A stretch of DNA of 64,000 bases from Terrabacter sp. MAHUQ-38. GTDB lineage: Bacteria > Actinomycetota > Actinomycetes > Actinomycetales > Dermatophilaceae. Where the stretch lies: positions 372,001 through 436,000 of the forward strand of contig NZ_JACVCU010000003.1 in assembly GCF_014518425.1 (NCBI RefSeq), in the 5' to 3' direction. Below are positions 15,624-24,854 of this stretch, piece by piece (the stretch's first letter is position 1; each line of letters starts with the position of its first letter). The notes under the pieces are model-generated. The model did not search any database. It saw only the letters and a program-made list of their open reading frames with translations, and had not been told where the DNA came from. Both the position numbers and the translations under genes were made by a program.

Positions 15624-16988
15624 ATGCGTTCCAAGTTCGTGGTCATGGCGGCCGCTGTCGGGCTCCTGGCGGGGTGCGCCGGCGTCGGTGGCGGAAGCGG
15701 CGATGCCGGCGCAGGTGGCGGGACGGCGGGCGGCGGGACCCCGCAGGGCTCCCTGAAGATCATGGGGTTCGGCGGCGAGGACGAGGTCGGCCAGTCGCGG
15801 GTCAACGCGTTCAAACAGGCCTACGGCGGCGTGAAGGTCAGCAACGCCAAGGGCGACTTCGACGCGCAGCAGTTCCTCACCGCGCTGGCCAGCGGCAACC
15901 CGCCGGACCTGGTCTACATGGACCGCAACCTCATCGGCACGTATGCCAAGAAGGGCGCGATCGTCCCCCTCGAGGACTGCATCTCGAAGCAGCAGATCGA
16001 CACGTCCCAGTACCGAGAGGCCGCCATGCGCTCGGTGACGCTGGCCGACAAGGTCTACGGCATCCCGGAGTTCTACATCGTCACGACGAACCTCGTCGAC
16101 GCCAAGTCCCTGAAGGCCGCCGGTGTGCCGACCAGCGAGATCCAGACGAAGGACTGGGCCGCCCTCAAGGCGACGACGGCGAAGCTCTTCAAGAAGAACG
16201 GGAACAAGCTCGAACGCATCGGCTTCGACCCGAAGCTCCCCGAGTTCTTCCCGCTGTGGGCAACCGCCAACGGCGCCACCATCGTCAAGGAGGACGGGGC
16301 GCCGAACCTCAACGACCCCAAGGCTGTCGAGGCACTCGAGTACACGATCGGGCTCGTCAACGGCCAAGGTGGATGGACGACGTTCAAGTCCTTCCGTGAC
16401 GCCTTCGACATCTTCGGCGAGAAGAACCCCCTGTCGGCCGGTTCGGTCGTCGCGTTCCCGATGGAGAACTGGTACGTCAACGTCCTCCGCGACTTCATCG
16501 GCAGCGGTCTCCAGCTCGACAGCACGCCGTTCACCGACCATGACGGCAAGCCCGTCAGCATGGTCGGCGGCAGCGCCTGGGCGATCCCCAAGGGCTCGAA
16601 GAACCCGGATGCCGCCTGCGCATGGGCCAAGACGATGACGGACAAGGCCACCTGGATGAAGGCGGCCGACGCCCGCATCGCCAAGGTCAAGCAGGACAAG
16701 AGCTTCTTCACCGGCCTCTTCACGGCGAACAAGCCTGCCGACGAGGAGATCCGGGCGAAGTACCTCACCGACGTGCCCGACGCCGGCTTCAAGCGGGCCA
16801 TCGACAACTTCTACTCCACCCTCGACGACGCCGTGGCGCTCAACCCGTCGCCGGCCGGCGCCGAGATCGACGCAGCCTGGCGCAGCGGGGTCACGCGTGC
16901 GCTCGGTGGGCAGCCCGCCCAGCAGGCGCTCGACCAGGCGCAGAAGGAGGCACAGGCGGCGTTCACCAAGGCCAGCGGCAATGGCTGA
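15624..16988 (+). CDS. Extracellular carbohydrate-binding lipoprotein of ABC importer
   Basis: 454 aa family 1 solute-binding protein. The signal MRSKFVVMAAAVGLLAGC gives a textbook lipobox (LAGC, Cys18) followed by a Gly/Ser-rich tether. Mature motifs include DFDAQQFLTALASGNPPDL and WAIPKGSKNPDAACAWAKTM. A GAGAGG ribosome site precedes the ATG. It heads an operon with two permeases, behind a LacI-type operator; no ATPase gene follows, so the importer probably shares a MsiK-like ATPase encoded elsewhere (established for many actinobacterial sugar ABCs). Sugar unknown. Confidence 0.92.
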   Translation: MRSKFVVMAAAVGLLAGCAGVGGGSGDAGAGGGTAGGGTPQGSLKIMGFGGEDEVGQSRVNAFKQAYGGVKVSNAKGDFDAQQFLTALASGNPPDLVYMDRNLIGTYAKKGAIVPLEDCISKQQIDTSQYREAAMRSVTLADKVYGIPEFYIVTTNLVDAKSLKAAGVPTSEIQTKDWAALKATTAKLFKKNGNKLERIGFDPKLPEFFPLWATANGATIVKEDGAPNLNDPKAVEALEYTIGLVNGQGGWTTFKSFRDAFDIFGEKNPLSAGSVVAFPMENWYVNVLRDFIGSGLQLDSTPFTDHDGKPVSMVGGSAWAIPKGSKNPDAACAWAKTMTDKATWMKAADARIAKVKQDKSFFTGLFTANKPADEEIRAKYLTDVPDAGFKRAIDNFYSTLDDAVALNPSPAGAEIDAAWRSGVTRALGGQPAQQALDQAQKEAQAAFTKASGNG

Positions 16989-17904
16989 GCGGTCCCGCCC
17001 GGGACTGCTGGAGCGGCGGGAGGCGCGAGCGGCATACGTCTTCATCGCCCCGTGGATCATCGGCTTCATCGTCTTCACGGCGGGGCCGATGATCGCGAGC
17101 CTGTGGCTGTCGTTCACCGACTACTCGCTCGTCGAGCCCGGTCAGGTCGTGGGCACGGCGAACTACCAGCAGCTGGTCGACGACCCACGTGTCGCGAAGT
17201 CGCTGGCAAACACGTTCGTGTATGCCGCCATGTTCGTCCCGCTGGGCACCGCGGTCGCGCTCGCGCTGGCCATGCTGCTCCACCGCGTCGGACGCGCGGC
17301 CGGGTTCTTCCGCACGGTCTTCTACCTGCCGGTGATGACGCCGGCCGTGGCCGCGGGGGCGATGTTCCTGCTCCTGCTCAACGGCCAACGTGGACTGGTC
17401 AACCAGGTGCTGGGATGGTTCGGCGTCACCGGACCGAACTGGACGACCGACCCGGCATGGCTGAAGCCGTCCCTGGCCGTGGTCAGCCTCTGGACCGTCG
17501 GGGGCAGCATCATCATCTACCTCGCCGCGCTCAACAACGTCCCGCGTCAGCTCCACGAGGCAGCCCTGCTCGACGGCGCCGGTCCGGTACGGCGTTTCGT
17601 GAGCGTCACGCTGCCGATGATCTCCGGCGCCCTGTTCTTCACGGTCATCACGCACACCATCGCGGCCATGCAGATGTTCGACCAGGCGTACACGATGTTC
17701 TACGGCCCCCAGCAGAAGTCGACCGCATCCGACGAGTCTCTCGTCTACATGGTCTACCTGTTCCAGAACGCCTTCGAGTTCTTCAAGATGGGCTTCGCCT
17801 CGGCCATGGCCTGGGTCCTGTTCCTCATCATCCTGGTCATCACCGTGATCCAGGTCAGGGTCGGCAACCGCTTCGTCTACTACGAGGGAGGCTCGACCCG
17901 ATGA
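16981..17904 (+). CDS. Carbohydrate ABC permease, MalF-like
   Basis: 307 aa with six hydrophobic segments (first AAYVFIAPWIIGFIVF) and an EAA loop (HEAALLDGAGPVRRF) near residue 190. The start at 16981 lies inside the binding-protein stop region (8-nt overlap), which supports coupling. An upstream in-frame extension is ignored because it lies within the previous gene. Partner of the permease at 17901. Confidence 0.92.
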   Translation: MAERSRPGLLERREARAAYVFIAPWIIGFIVFTAGPMIASLWLSFTDYSLVEPGQVVGTANYQQLVDDPRVAKSLANTFVYAAMFVPLGTAVALALAMLLHRVGRAAGFFRTVFYLPVMTPAVAAGAMFLLLLNGQRGLVNQVLGWFGVTGPNWTTDPAWLKPSLAVVSLWTVGGSIIIYLAALNNVPRQLHEAALLDGAGPVRRFVSVTLPMISGALFFTVITHTIAAMQMFDQAYTMFYGPQQKSTASDESLVYMVYLFQNAFEFFKMGFASAMAWVLFLIILVITVIQVRVGNRFVYYEGGSTR

Positions 17905-18830
17905 GCGTCGACACCCGGCCCGTGCCTCCGTTCACGGAGCCGCCCCCGAAGCCCGAGCCTGAGGGGCCCTCGACCCCGGTGGGTCCACCCGGACGCCGCC
18001 GGCGACTCGGCCCCGGCGCCGTCCTGCGCTGGTTGGCGCTGCTCGTCGCCACCGCCGCGTTCACCTACCCGCTCATCTGGCTCGTGAGCGCCTCGCTCAA
18101 GCCCAAGTCGCAGGTCTTCGACAACCGACTGGTGCCCGAGACGGTCCAGTGGTCCAACTTCGTCGAGGTCTGGGACGCCGGACCGGTGCTTCGTTGGCTC
18201 CTCAACTCCGGGGCGGTGTCCGTCATGGCAGCCCTCGCGGTGACGCTGTCGAGCGCCTTCGTCGCGTTCGGTTTCGCGTACTTCCGGTTCCGGCTGCGCG
18301 GCCCGCTCTTCGGGCTGGTCCTGGCCACGATGATGCTGCCGGGCGCCGTGACGATGATCCCGGTCTACCTCATCTGGCACCGGCTCGGACTCGTCGACAC
18401 CCAGGTGCCGTTGTGGGCCAACAACCTCTTCGGCTCCGCGTTCTACATCTTCCTGATGCGCCAGTTCTTCCTCGGCATCCCGCGTGAGCTCTTCGAGGCG
18501 GCCCGGATCGACGGGTGCAGCCAGCTCGGTCTCTTCAGACGCATCGCGCTGCCGCTGTGCCGCCCGGCGCTCATCATCGTCTTCATCTTCGAGCTGCAGG
18601 CGAGCTGGTCCGACCTGCTGAAGCCGCTCATCTACCTGCAGACCGAGGAGTACTTCACCATGCCGCGCGGGCTCAAGCAGGTCATCGACGGGTTCGCGCT
18701 GTCGGGCGAGTACCACTGGGAGATCGCCATGGCCGCGACGCTGGTCGCCACACTGCCCATGATCCTCGTGTTCGCGTTCGCGCAGCGCTACTTCCTCGAG
18801 GGACTGGCGACCACGGCTCGGCAGGGCTGA
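17901..18830 (+). CDS. Carbohydrate ABC permease, MalG-like
   Basis: 309 aa. A proline-rich cytoplasmic N-terminus (residues about 8-35) precedes six membrane spans and the EAA loop FEAARIDGCSQLGLF near residue 195. ATG overlaps the upstream stop (ATGA). A hairpin terminator follows directly, so the operon ends here without an ATPase gene. Confidence 0.92.
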   Translation: MSVDTRPVPPFTEPPPKPEPEGPSTPVGPPGRRRRLGPGAVLRWLALLVATAAFTYPLIWLVSASLKPKSQVFDNRLVPETVQWSNFVEVWDAGPVLRWLLNSGAVSVMAALAVTLSSAFVAFGFAYFRFRLRGPLFGLVLATMMLPGAVTMIPVYLIWHRLGLVDTQVPLWANNLFGSAFYIFLMRQFFLGIPRELFEAARIDGCSQLGLFRRIALPLCRPALIIVFIFELQASWSDLLKPLIYLQTEEYFTMPRGLKQVIDGFALSGEYHWEIAMAATLVATLPMILVFAFAQRYFLEGLATTARQG

Positions 18831-18862
18831 CGGCACACCCGGCGCGGCGGAAGGGTGTGCCG
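18831..18862 (+). terminator. Hairpin terminator after ABC operon
   Basis: CGGCACACCC (18831-18840) pairs perfectly with 18853-18862 around a 12-base loop, starting directly after the permease stop codon. Confidence 0.65.
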
Positions 18863-18908
18863 CCGGGCCAGGCCCCGCGGAATACGCCTCCTCAGACAGT
18901 CGCTTCCG

Positions 18909-19283
18909 TCAGAGCGGGTTCCGCTCGTCGTAGGTGTCTCCGTAGTAGGTCCCCACGCGGTCGCGGTACCCAGGATCCGTCAGGTCGTCCTCGCCGAGCT
19001 CTGGCGAGTCCTTGATCTGGTCCTTCGTGCGGTCGACGTAGACGCTCATGTCGTCCCAGTCGACCCGATCCACGGTGCCGGCCGGCAGCATCACCTTGCG
19101 GCCGAAGATCCACGGTCCGGTGTCGACGACGACGTAGCCTGCACCGACATCACGGCTGGCCGCGTCGATCTTGCCGATGTCGCCGTCCACGGCGTGGACC
19201 TTGAAGCCCGTCAGGTCCTCCTGGCTGGCCGAGACCCCCGTGGTCTCCCGATAGTTCCACGCGTCCCAGTTCTGGGTCGACAT
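18909..19283 (-). CDS. PRC-barrel domain protein (small)
   Basis: 124 aa. The PRC barrel spans roughly residues 25-85 (FKVHAVDGDIGKIDAASRDV, FGRKVMLPAGTVDRVDW). The tail is polar and acidic (DSPELGEDDLTDPGYRDRV). Such small PRC proteins are common stress-associated proteins in actinobacteria, but no function is established. Not closely similar to the longer PRC protein at 12811. Single gene, convergent with the ABC operon. Confidence 0.8.
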   Translation of the reverse strand: MSTQNWDAWNYRETTGVSASQEDLTGFKVHAVDGDIGKIDAASRDVGAGYVVVDTGPWIFGRKVMLPAGTVDRVDWDDMSVYVDRTKDQIKDSPELGEDDLTDPGYRDRVGTYYGDTYDERNPL

Positions 19284-19404
19284 GGTCTCTCCTCCCGTTC
19301 GAGTAGGTACTGCGCCCTTACGCCTACCCGCCGCGCGTCGGCTCTAACGGTCCGCTCGTTCACGGCGTGTCGGGGGCATCTCGGACCGGGTCACGCGTCC
19401 CCGC

Positions 19405-20295
19405 TCAGGCCGCCGAGACGGGCAGTGCGATGACCGGCACGGGTGCGCAGCGCAGGATCTTGGAGGCCCGTGACCCCAGGAACACCGACGCCAGGGGACC
19501 GTGCGAGCTGGATCCGACCACCAGCACGTCACCGAGTGACCACCGCGCCTGCCCCATGGCCTCGCGCCAGCTGTAGCCGTCACCGATGACGACCTCGAGG
19601 GGGCGCGGGACGTCGGGAAGCCGGCGCACCTGGTCGAGCTCCTCGTTGATGACCTCACTGGTCCGCTGCGACCACTGGTCCACCACCAGGTCCTCGCCCG
19701 AGCCTGCCAGAGTCGAGGCGAACAGCATCTTGGGCCGCACCGAGAACGACGCGATCCGTAAGGAGCTGGAGGTGCGGACCGCGTAGTCGGCGGCCGTGTG
19801 CACGAGAGACCGGTCCTCGGAGCTGGCGCCGAACGCGACGGTGACCCGGCGGAGCCGGCCGCCCGGCTCCGCCTGGTAGCCGCGCGGGGCCAGCGCGACC
19901 GGGACCGGTGAGCTGTGCACCATGCGGTCGGCCACGCCACCCAGGCTGACCTGGCCCAGGCCGCCGTTCTCGGAGGACCCCAGCACCAGGACGCTGGCGT
20001 CGTGTCCCTTCGCCACCTCCAGCAGCCCCGTGGGGATCGAGGCGGCGTGGTGGAGCATGAAGGTCGTCCGGACGTCGGCGGGCATCGACGCCTTGGCCTG
20101 GGCGAGAGTCTGCTCGCCCCGCTCGATCAGGTAGGCGCGGTAGTCGGCATCGATGCGTTCCGTGCTGGGAGGCCAGGCTGCTGTCACCACGACCGCGACG
20201 ACGACGTCCTCACCGGTCGACCGCGCGAGCATGGCGGCCAGCTCGAGGGACGCGGTGCCGCCCTCCTTGAGGGTGCACCCGGCGACGATGGTCAC
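19405..20295 (-). CDS. Tandem universal stress protein
   Basis: 296 aa with two USP domains. Domain 1 covers residues 1-140 and domain 2 about 150-296, each ending in the nucleotide-binding signature; the second is clearest (VVGSSSHGPLASVFLGSRAS). GTG start at 20295 overlaps the stop of the amino-acid permease gene (GTGA), so the pair is coupled. USP proteins coexpressed with transporters are thought to adjust transport to energy or stress state; here the permease also carries its own USP-like tail. Confidence 0.88.
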   Translation of the reverse strand: MTIVAGCTLKEGGTASLELAAMLARSTGEDVVVAVVVTAAWPPSTERIDADYRAYLIERGEQTLAQAKASMPADVRTTFMLHHAASIPTGLLEVAKGHDASVLVLGSSENGGLGQVSLGGVADRMVHSSPVPVALAPRGYQAEPGGRLRRVTVAFGASSEDRSLVHTAADYAVRTSSSLRIASFSVRPKMLFASTLAGSGEDLVVDQWSQRTSEVINEELDQVRRLPDVPRPLEVVIGDGYSWREAMGQARWSLGDVLVVGSSSHGPLASVFLGSRASKILRCAPVPVIALPVSAA

Positions 20296-22115
20296 GAGTC
20301 CTCCACGAGGGCGGGCACGGCACGGTGGGCGATCACGTGCGTGACCGGGATCGGGTAGGTGCTGCGGGCGCGGTCGACCACGTCGTAGCGCTGCCAGACG
20401 GAGTCCTCCAGCGGCCGGGTGGCGATCACGATCTGGTCGGGACGGAACGTCTCGACCGCCTGCTCGAGCGCGCGCAAGGGGCGGTAGTCGCCCAGCTCTC
20501 CCTCGACGCTGAGGCTGTCCGAGCGGAGCGACGTGAGCGTGTGCTCCAGTCGCTGCCGGGCCGCCTCGGCGGTCGCGTTCCAGACCTGCAGCGGACCGTT
20601 GACGGCGGCCTGGCCGGTCTCGACCGGGCTGGCGGGCACGCAGACGAAGTACTCGGCCGCTCCCTCGGCGTCGATGCGGCGCAGCTCGTCGAGGAGCTCG
20701 CCCGAGTTGACGGTCTCGTTGGCCAGCACGAGCACCCGGCGCGCGTGGTCGGTTCCTGGAACCGCAGCGCCGCCGCGCCGCGCCAGGGCGAACTTGTTCA
20801 CGGCGTACAGCACGAGGACCACGGCCCACGACAACAGGCTCAGCACCAGCTGCGAGCGCACACTCTCGGTGATCCCCATCTGCAGCAGCACCCCGACGAT
20901 CGCCACCGCCGTCAGGATGGACAGCCCCGGGAAGAGCCACATCTTGACCTTGAGCGTCGACTCGTCGGTGCGCATCCGAAGCCGGATCTGGGAGATGGAG
21001 ATGAGCAGGTAGACGAACAGGATGATGGCGCCCGAGGAGTTGAGCAGGAACAGGAACACCCCGTCCTCGTCGATGGCCGCCGCGATGACACAGAGGAAGC
21101 CCACGACCGACGAGGCGAGGATGGCGGTCCTCGGCACCCCGCGACCGGTCACCTTGACGAGCTGGGCCGGCGCCTCGCGTCGGGCCGCCAGCACGAACAG
21201 CATCCGCGAGGACGTGTAGAGGCCGGAGTTCAGGCAGGAGAGCACCGCGGTGAGGACGACGGCGTTCATGATGTCGTCCGCGTACGGGATGCCCATCTCG
21301 GTGAACGCAGCGACGAAGGGCGAACCGGAGAGGTCCTGCGAGTTCCACGGCAGGATGACGGCGAGCAGGAACACGGAGCCCACGAAGAACAGGCAGATGC
21401 GGGTGATGACCGAGTTGGCGGCCTTCGCCACGGCACGCTCGGGGTTCTCCGACTCGGCTGCCGCGATGGTCGCCACCTCGGCACCCACCATCGAGAAGAT
21501 GACGGTGACCACTCCTGCCGTGAGTGCGGTCGGGCCGTGTGGCATGAAACCACCGTGGCTCCACAGGTTGCTGAGATCGAAGCCCTTGTCGGGCCAGGCA
21601 CCGACGACGAACAGGGTGCCGCACACGATGAAGAAGATGATGGCCGCGACCTTGATGCCGGCGAACCAGAACTCGAACTCACCGAAGGACGACACCGAGA
21701 TGAGGTTGGTGGCCGTCATCAGCAGCATCAGGACCAGGGCCGACGACCAGAGCGGGACGTCGACCCAGTACTGGATGATCTTGGCGCCGGCGACTGCCTC
21801 GAACCCGACGACGATCACCCAGAAGTACCAGTAGAGCCAGGCCACCGAGAACCCGGCCCACCCCCCGAGCGCGTTGCGGGCGTAGTCGGCGAACGAGCCC
21901 GTGGACGGGTTCGCCACGGCCATCTCGGCCAGCATCCGCATCACCATGATGATCAGGACACCGGTCACGGCGTAGGTGAGGAACGCGCCAGGGCCGGCGT
22001 CGTTGATCACCGCACCGGAACCGACGAACAGTCCTGCTCCGATGACGCCCCCCATGGCGATCATCGACAGTTGTCGTTGGGTCAGGGTCTTCTTCAGCTC
22101 AGGTCCAGCTGACAT
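20292..22115 (-). CDS. APC-family amino-acid permease with C-terminal USP-like domain
   Basis: 607 aa. Residues 1-450 are a 12-helix amino-acid permease of the GabP/AAT type (GGVIGAGLFVGSGAVI, FSMVGAEVATIAAAESENP, SCLNSGLYTSSRMLFVLA). A soluble tail from about residue 465 (RRVLVLANETVNSGELLDEL ... DQIVIATRPLEDSVWQRYD) has the alternating strand-helix layout of USP domains. A Shine-Dalgarno GGAG lies 9 bp before ATG 22115. Substrate unknown; proline or lysine/pipecolate would fit the neighbours. The promoter region carries a 19-bp element shared with the LysR/dehydrogenase promoter at 37741. Confidence 0.87.
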   Translation of the reverse strand: MSAGPELKKTLTQRQLSMIAMGGVIGAGLFVGSGAVINDAGPGAFLTYAVTGVLIIMVMRMLAEMAVANPSTGSFADYARNALGGWAGFSVAWLYWYFWVIVVGFEAVAGAKIIQYWVDVPLWSSALVLMLLMTATNLISVSSFGEFEFWFAGIKVAAIIFFIVCGTLFVVGAWPDKGFDLSNLWSHGGFMPHGPTALTAGVVTVIFSMVGAEVATIAAAESENPERAVAKAANSVITRICLFFVGSVFLLAVILPWNSQDLSGSPFVAAFTEMGIPYADDIMNAVVLTAVLSCLNSGLYTSSRMLFVLAARREAPAQLVKVTGRGVPRTAILASSVVGFLCVIAAAIDEDGVFLFLLNSSGAIILFVYLLISISQIRLRMRTDESTLKVKMWLFPGLSILTAVAIVGVLLQMGITESVRSQLVLSLLSWAVVLVLYAVNKFALARRGGAAVPGTDHARRVLVLANETVNSGELLDELRRIDAEGAAEYFVCVPASPVETGQAAVNGPLQVWNATAEAARQRLEHTLTSLRSDSLSVEGELGDYRPLRALEQAVETFRPDQIVIATRPLEDSVWQRYDVVDRARSTYPIPVTHVIAHRAVPALVEDS

Positions 22116-22536
22116 ACGTGTCTCCAAGGGGAGGGCCTGCGAAGGCGGGGAGGATTCCGGTTGGTCTCGATGGACGTCGTGCCGGGATGGTCCGCGGAGG
22201 TCCGCGACCACCGGCCGGACCGGGAGTTGGTGGCGCTCACGGGTCGGAGCGCCGGGCGCGGACCGTCGGTGTCGCCTCGTGCTGCTCCGCGCTCTGGTGA
22301 AGCCTGTCGCCCTCTCCGGTCGCGTGGAAAGTGGCGGGAGCACGTGGCGTTCTGGGCCTTTCGTAAGCACTCCTGGTGCTCACCTGGCCGGGACAGGCCA
22401 CGCCACAGGCTGATGGTGGGCCGCTGCGCGAAAACTCCTGGCCGGCAGGTGCCCCGACGCTAGTGCCTCGGCGTGGACACCGCGAGTTACAGGCGTACGA
22501 ACGTCGCGCAGCGTTTTGTGACAGATGTCGAACGGC
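22116..22536. other. Promoter region of the amino-acid permease
   Basis: About 420 bases between the PucR stop and the permease start, both genes on the minus strand. No gene seen. It contains the inverted-repeat element at 22363-22381 described separately. The length suggests a regulated promoter rather than readthrough. Confidence 0.55.
22363..22381. promoter_or_regulatory. Putative LysR operator (copy 1)
   Basis: A 19-base element holding the perfect inverted repeat AGCAC-N5-GTGCT (22366-22380). It matches the element at 37741-37759 at 16 of 19 positions; all three differences fall in the spacer side. It sits about 250 bp upstream of the permease start. Confidence 0.6.
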
Positions 22537-23724
22537 TCAGATCTCGCCGTGCTCCGTCACGAACGGAGCCATCGTGAGGCCGAGGTGGAGCACGAGGCGG
22601 TGGTCACCGCGGGTGAGGGCGAGCCCGGTGACCTGTTCGACCTTCTGCAGCCGGTAGTACACCGTCTGCCGGTGCACGTTCAGCGCGGCAGCGGTCTCCT
22701 GCACGTTGCCGCCGGCCTCCAGGTAGACCAGCGCCGTCTGGCGAAGATCGGGATCGCGCTGCTCGAGCAGGCGTCGCACGGCGGGGTCGAGCACTGCGCT
22801 GGCCAAGGCCCTCTCCGGGCCGCAGGCCAGCAGCCGGTAGACCCCCAGCTCGGGCCAGGTGGCGATGGGCCGCAGCGACTCGACGACCTCGGCCACCCGG
22901 GTGGCCAGCCGCGCCTCGTGCCAGCTCCCCCGAGCCTGGGCCAGGTTCGGGCGGATGCCGCCGACCCCGACCACGAGCGTGCTTCGCGCCGCGGGTGGCA
23001 GGCGTTCCGAGTACAGGTCCAACGCCTGACGGGCGATGTCGCGTGCCGCCTGGAGGCCGCCCCCGTCGACCGGCACGAGGAACGTGTGCTGCTCGTCCCC
23101 CCTCGCGGCCAGCACCGACCTCGGAAGCCGCCACAGGTTCATCGGCACGGGGGTGGCGGGCTCGATGGCAGCGGGCTCCGTGCTGGCCAGCCGAAGCACC
23201 ACGGCGGCGAACGGGACCTCCCGCCCCACGATGCCGAGGTCGTGGATGGCCTCGGCGGCCCGCTCGACCGCTTCCGGGTCCGCGGACAGGAGGTCCTCGA
23301 CCGTGTAGCCCAGCTCCTCGCGCGAACGTGCCTGCTGGGCCATCAGTGCGCCGGCCCGCTCGGCCAGTGCCTCCGCCGCAGGCAACCGGGCCTCGTCGAT
23401 GCCGCCGTGCTCGTCGAGGAGCCAGAGGTAGCCGTAGGTGACTCCCTTCCAGCGGGCCGGCAGGCACAGCCGACCGAGCACCCCGAGCTCCGGCGACGCC
23501 GGGGTGCGCACCGGGACCTCGCTCGTCGCGATGCCGAACCCCTCGAACCAGTCCTGCACCTCGCGGGTCGAGTGCCGCTGCAGGATCGAGCGCAGGCGAA
23601 CCTCGTCGACGTGCGCCTCGTGGGAGCAGAACGCGACGAGGTTGAAGTCGCGGTCCTCGAGCGTCGTCGGCCGCGCCAGCAGCCGGGCCACGTCCTCCAC
23701 GATGTCCTGGAACTCCGGTCGCAT
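22537..23724 (-). CDS. PucR-family regulator of proline utilisation
   Basis: 395 aa from ATG 23724. The N-terminal two thirds are a sensor region (VRLRSILQRHSTREVQDWF), and the C-terminus is the PucR-type helix-turn-helix (RQTALVYLEAGGNVQETAAALNVHRQTVYYRL has the core at about residues 335-370). It is divergent from proline dehydrogenase with 160 bp between, the usual position of the PutR/PucR activator that responds to proline (family knowledge). An upstream extension of the frame lacks support. Confidence 0.88.
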   Translation of the reverse strand: MRPEFQDIVEDVARLLARPTTLEDRDFNLVAFCSHEAHVDEVRLRSILQRHSTREVQDWFEGFGIATSEVPVRTPASPELGVLGRLCLPARWKGVTYGYLWLLDEHGGIDEARLPAAEALAERAGALMAQQARSREELGYTVEDLLSADPEAVERAAEAIHDLGIVGREVPFAAVVLRLASTEPAAIEPATPVPMNLWRLPRSVLAARGDEQHTFLVPVDGGGLQAARDIARQALDLYSERLPPAARSTLVVGVGGIRPNLAQARGSWHEARLATRVAEVVESLRPIATWPELGVYRLLACGPERALASAVLDPAVRRLLEQRDPDLRQTALVYLEAGGNVQETAAALNVHRQTVYYRLQKVEQVTGLALTRGDHRLVLHLGLTMAPFVTEHGEI

Positions 23725-23884
23725 GGTCTCCTCCAGGGTTCCGGCCGCGTGTCTGCGGGCATCCTCGCAGGCGCTTTGAGCAGATGTCCAAGAGCTCGTC
23801 GAACCTGTGTGGCACCTGTCCGGTGCTCCCCCGTCGCCTCGGCGCGTAGGTTCGCCGCCAAGCACCCCGCCCGGAGGAGACACC

Positions 23885-24811
23885 ATGCTCGGATCCACGC
23901 TGCTGACGGCCTCTCGAAGCCCGCGCGTACGCCGCCTCGTCACGAGCGCGCCCGGCTCTCGGCCCCTGGTGGAGCGCTTCGTCGTCGGGGAGACCACGGC
24001 CGAGGCCCTCGACGCGACGCGCGTGCTCACCGGGAGCGGCCTGGCGGTGACCCTCGACCATCTCGGCGAGGACACGCTGGACGTGGCCCAGGCCCGCGCC
24101 ACCCGTCAGGTGTACGTCACGTTGCTCGGCGGCCTGGCCGAGCTCGGGCTGGCTGACCGCGCCGAGGTCTCGCTCAAGCTGTCAGCGGTCGGCCAGGCGC
24201 TGCCGCGCGACGGTCACGACCTCGCCCTCGAGAACGCCCGCGCCGTCGCCGCCGCCGCCGAACAGGCGGGAACCACGGTGACCCTCGACATGGAGGACCA
24301 CACGACCGTCGACTCCACCCTCGCCATCCTCCGCGAGCTGCGGGTCGACTTCCCCGGCACGGGAGCGGTGCTGCAGTCCTGCCTGTACCGCACAGAGGCG
24401 GACTGCCGTGACCTGGCCCATTCGGGCTCCAGGGTCCGTCTCGTGAAGGGCGCCTACGCCGAGCCGCCGTCGGTGGCGTACCCCGCCAAGTCGGACGTCG
24501 ACCTCGCCTACGTCCGCTGCCTGAAGATCCTCATGGCCGGCGACGGCTATCCCATGGTCGCCAGCCACGACCCGCGGATGATCGAGCTGGCCGGCGTGCT
24601 GGCCGAGCGGAACGGACGCGCATCCGGCAGCTATGAGTACCAGATGCTGCACGGCATCCGCACCGGCGAGCAGCGCCGACTCGCCGCCGCCGGGGAGCGG
24701 GTCCGGGTGTACGTGCCGTACGGCGCCGACTGGTACGGCTACTTCATGCGCCGTCTGGCCGAGCGTCCGGCCAACGTCGGCTTCTTCCTCCGCTCGCTCT
24801 TCACGCGCTGA
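23885..24811 (+). CDS. putB: Proline dehydrogenase, monofunctional
   Basis: 308 aa FAD-dependent enzyme oxidising L-proline to 1-pyrroline-5-carboxylate at the membrane. Family blocks are present: EVSLKLSAVG, VTLDMEDHTTVDSTL, AVLQSCLYRTEADC, RLVKGAYAEPPSVAYP, and the C-terminal YEYQMLHGIRTGEQRRLA and RVYVPYGADWYGYFMRRLAERPAN, the last containing the proline-binding RR. A GGAGGAGA ribosome site precedes ATG 23885. Followed 43 bp later by P5C dehydrogenase; together they convert proline to glutamate. Confidence 0.95.
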   Translation: MLGSTLLTASRSPRVRRLVTSAPGSRPLVERFVVGETTAEALDATRVLTGSGLAVTLDHLGEDTLDVAQARATRQVYVTLLGGLAELGLADRAEVSLKLSAVGQALPRDGHDLALENARAVAAAAEQAGTTVTLDMEDHTTVDSTLAILRELRVDFPGTGAVLQSCLYRTEADCRDLAHSGSRVRLVKGAYAEPPSVAYPAKSDVDLAYVRCLKILMAGDGYPMVASHDPRMIELAGVLAERNGRASGSYEYQMLHGIRTGEQRRLAAAGERVRVYVPYGADWYGYFMRRLAERPANVGFFLRSLFTR

Positions 24812-24854
24812 GCCCACTGCCCTCCCCGCACCCCTGACCACCGAAAGGACCCCC

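Noticed and set aside
22515-23790. CAGATGTC words near 22522 and 23779 as a PucR operator pair
   Set aside because: Similarity covers only about 10 bases without an inverted repeat, and one copy lies past the end of pucR rather than in a promoter.
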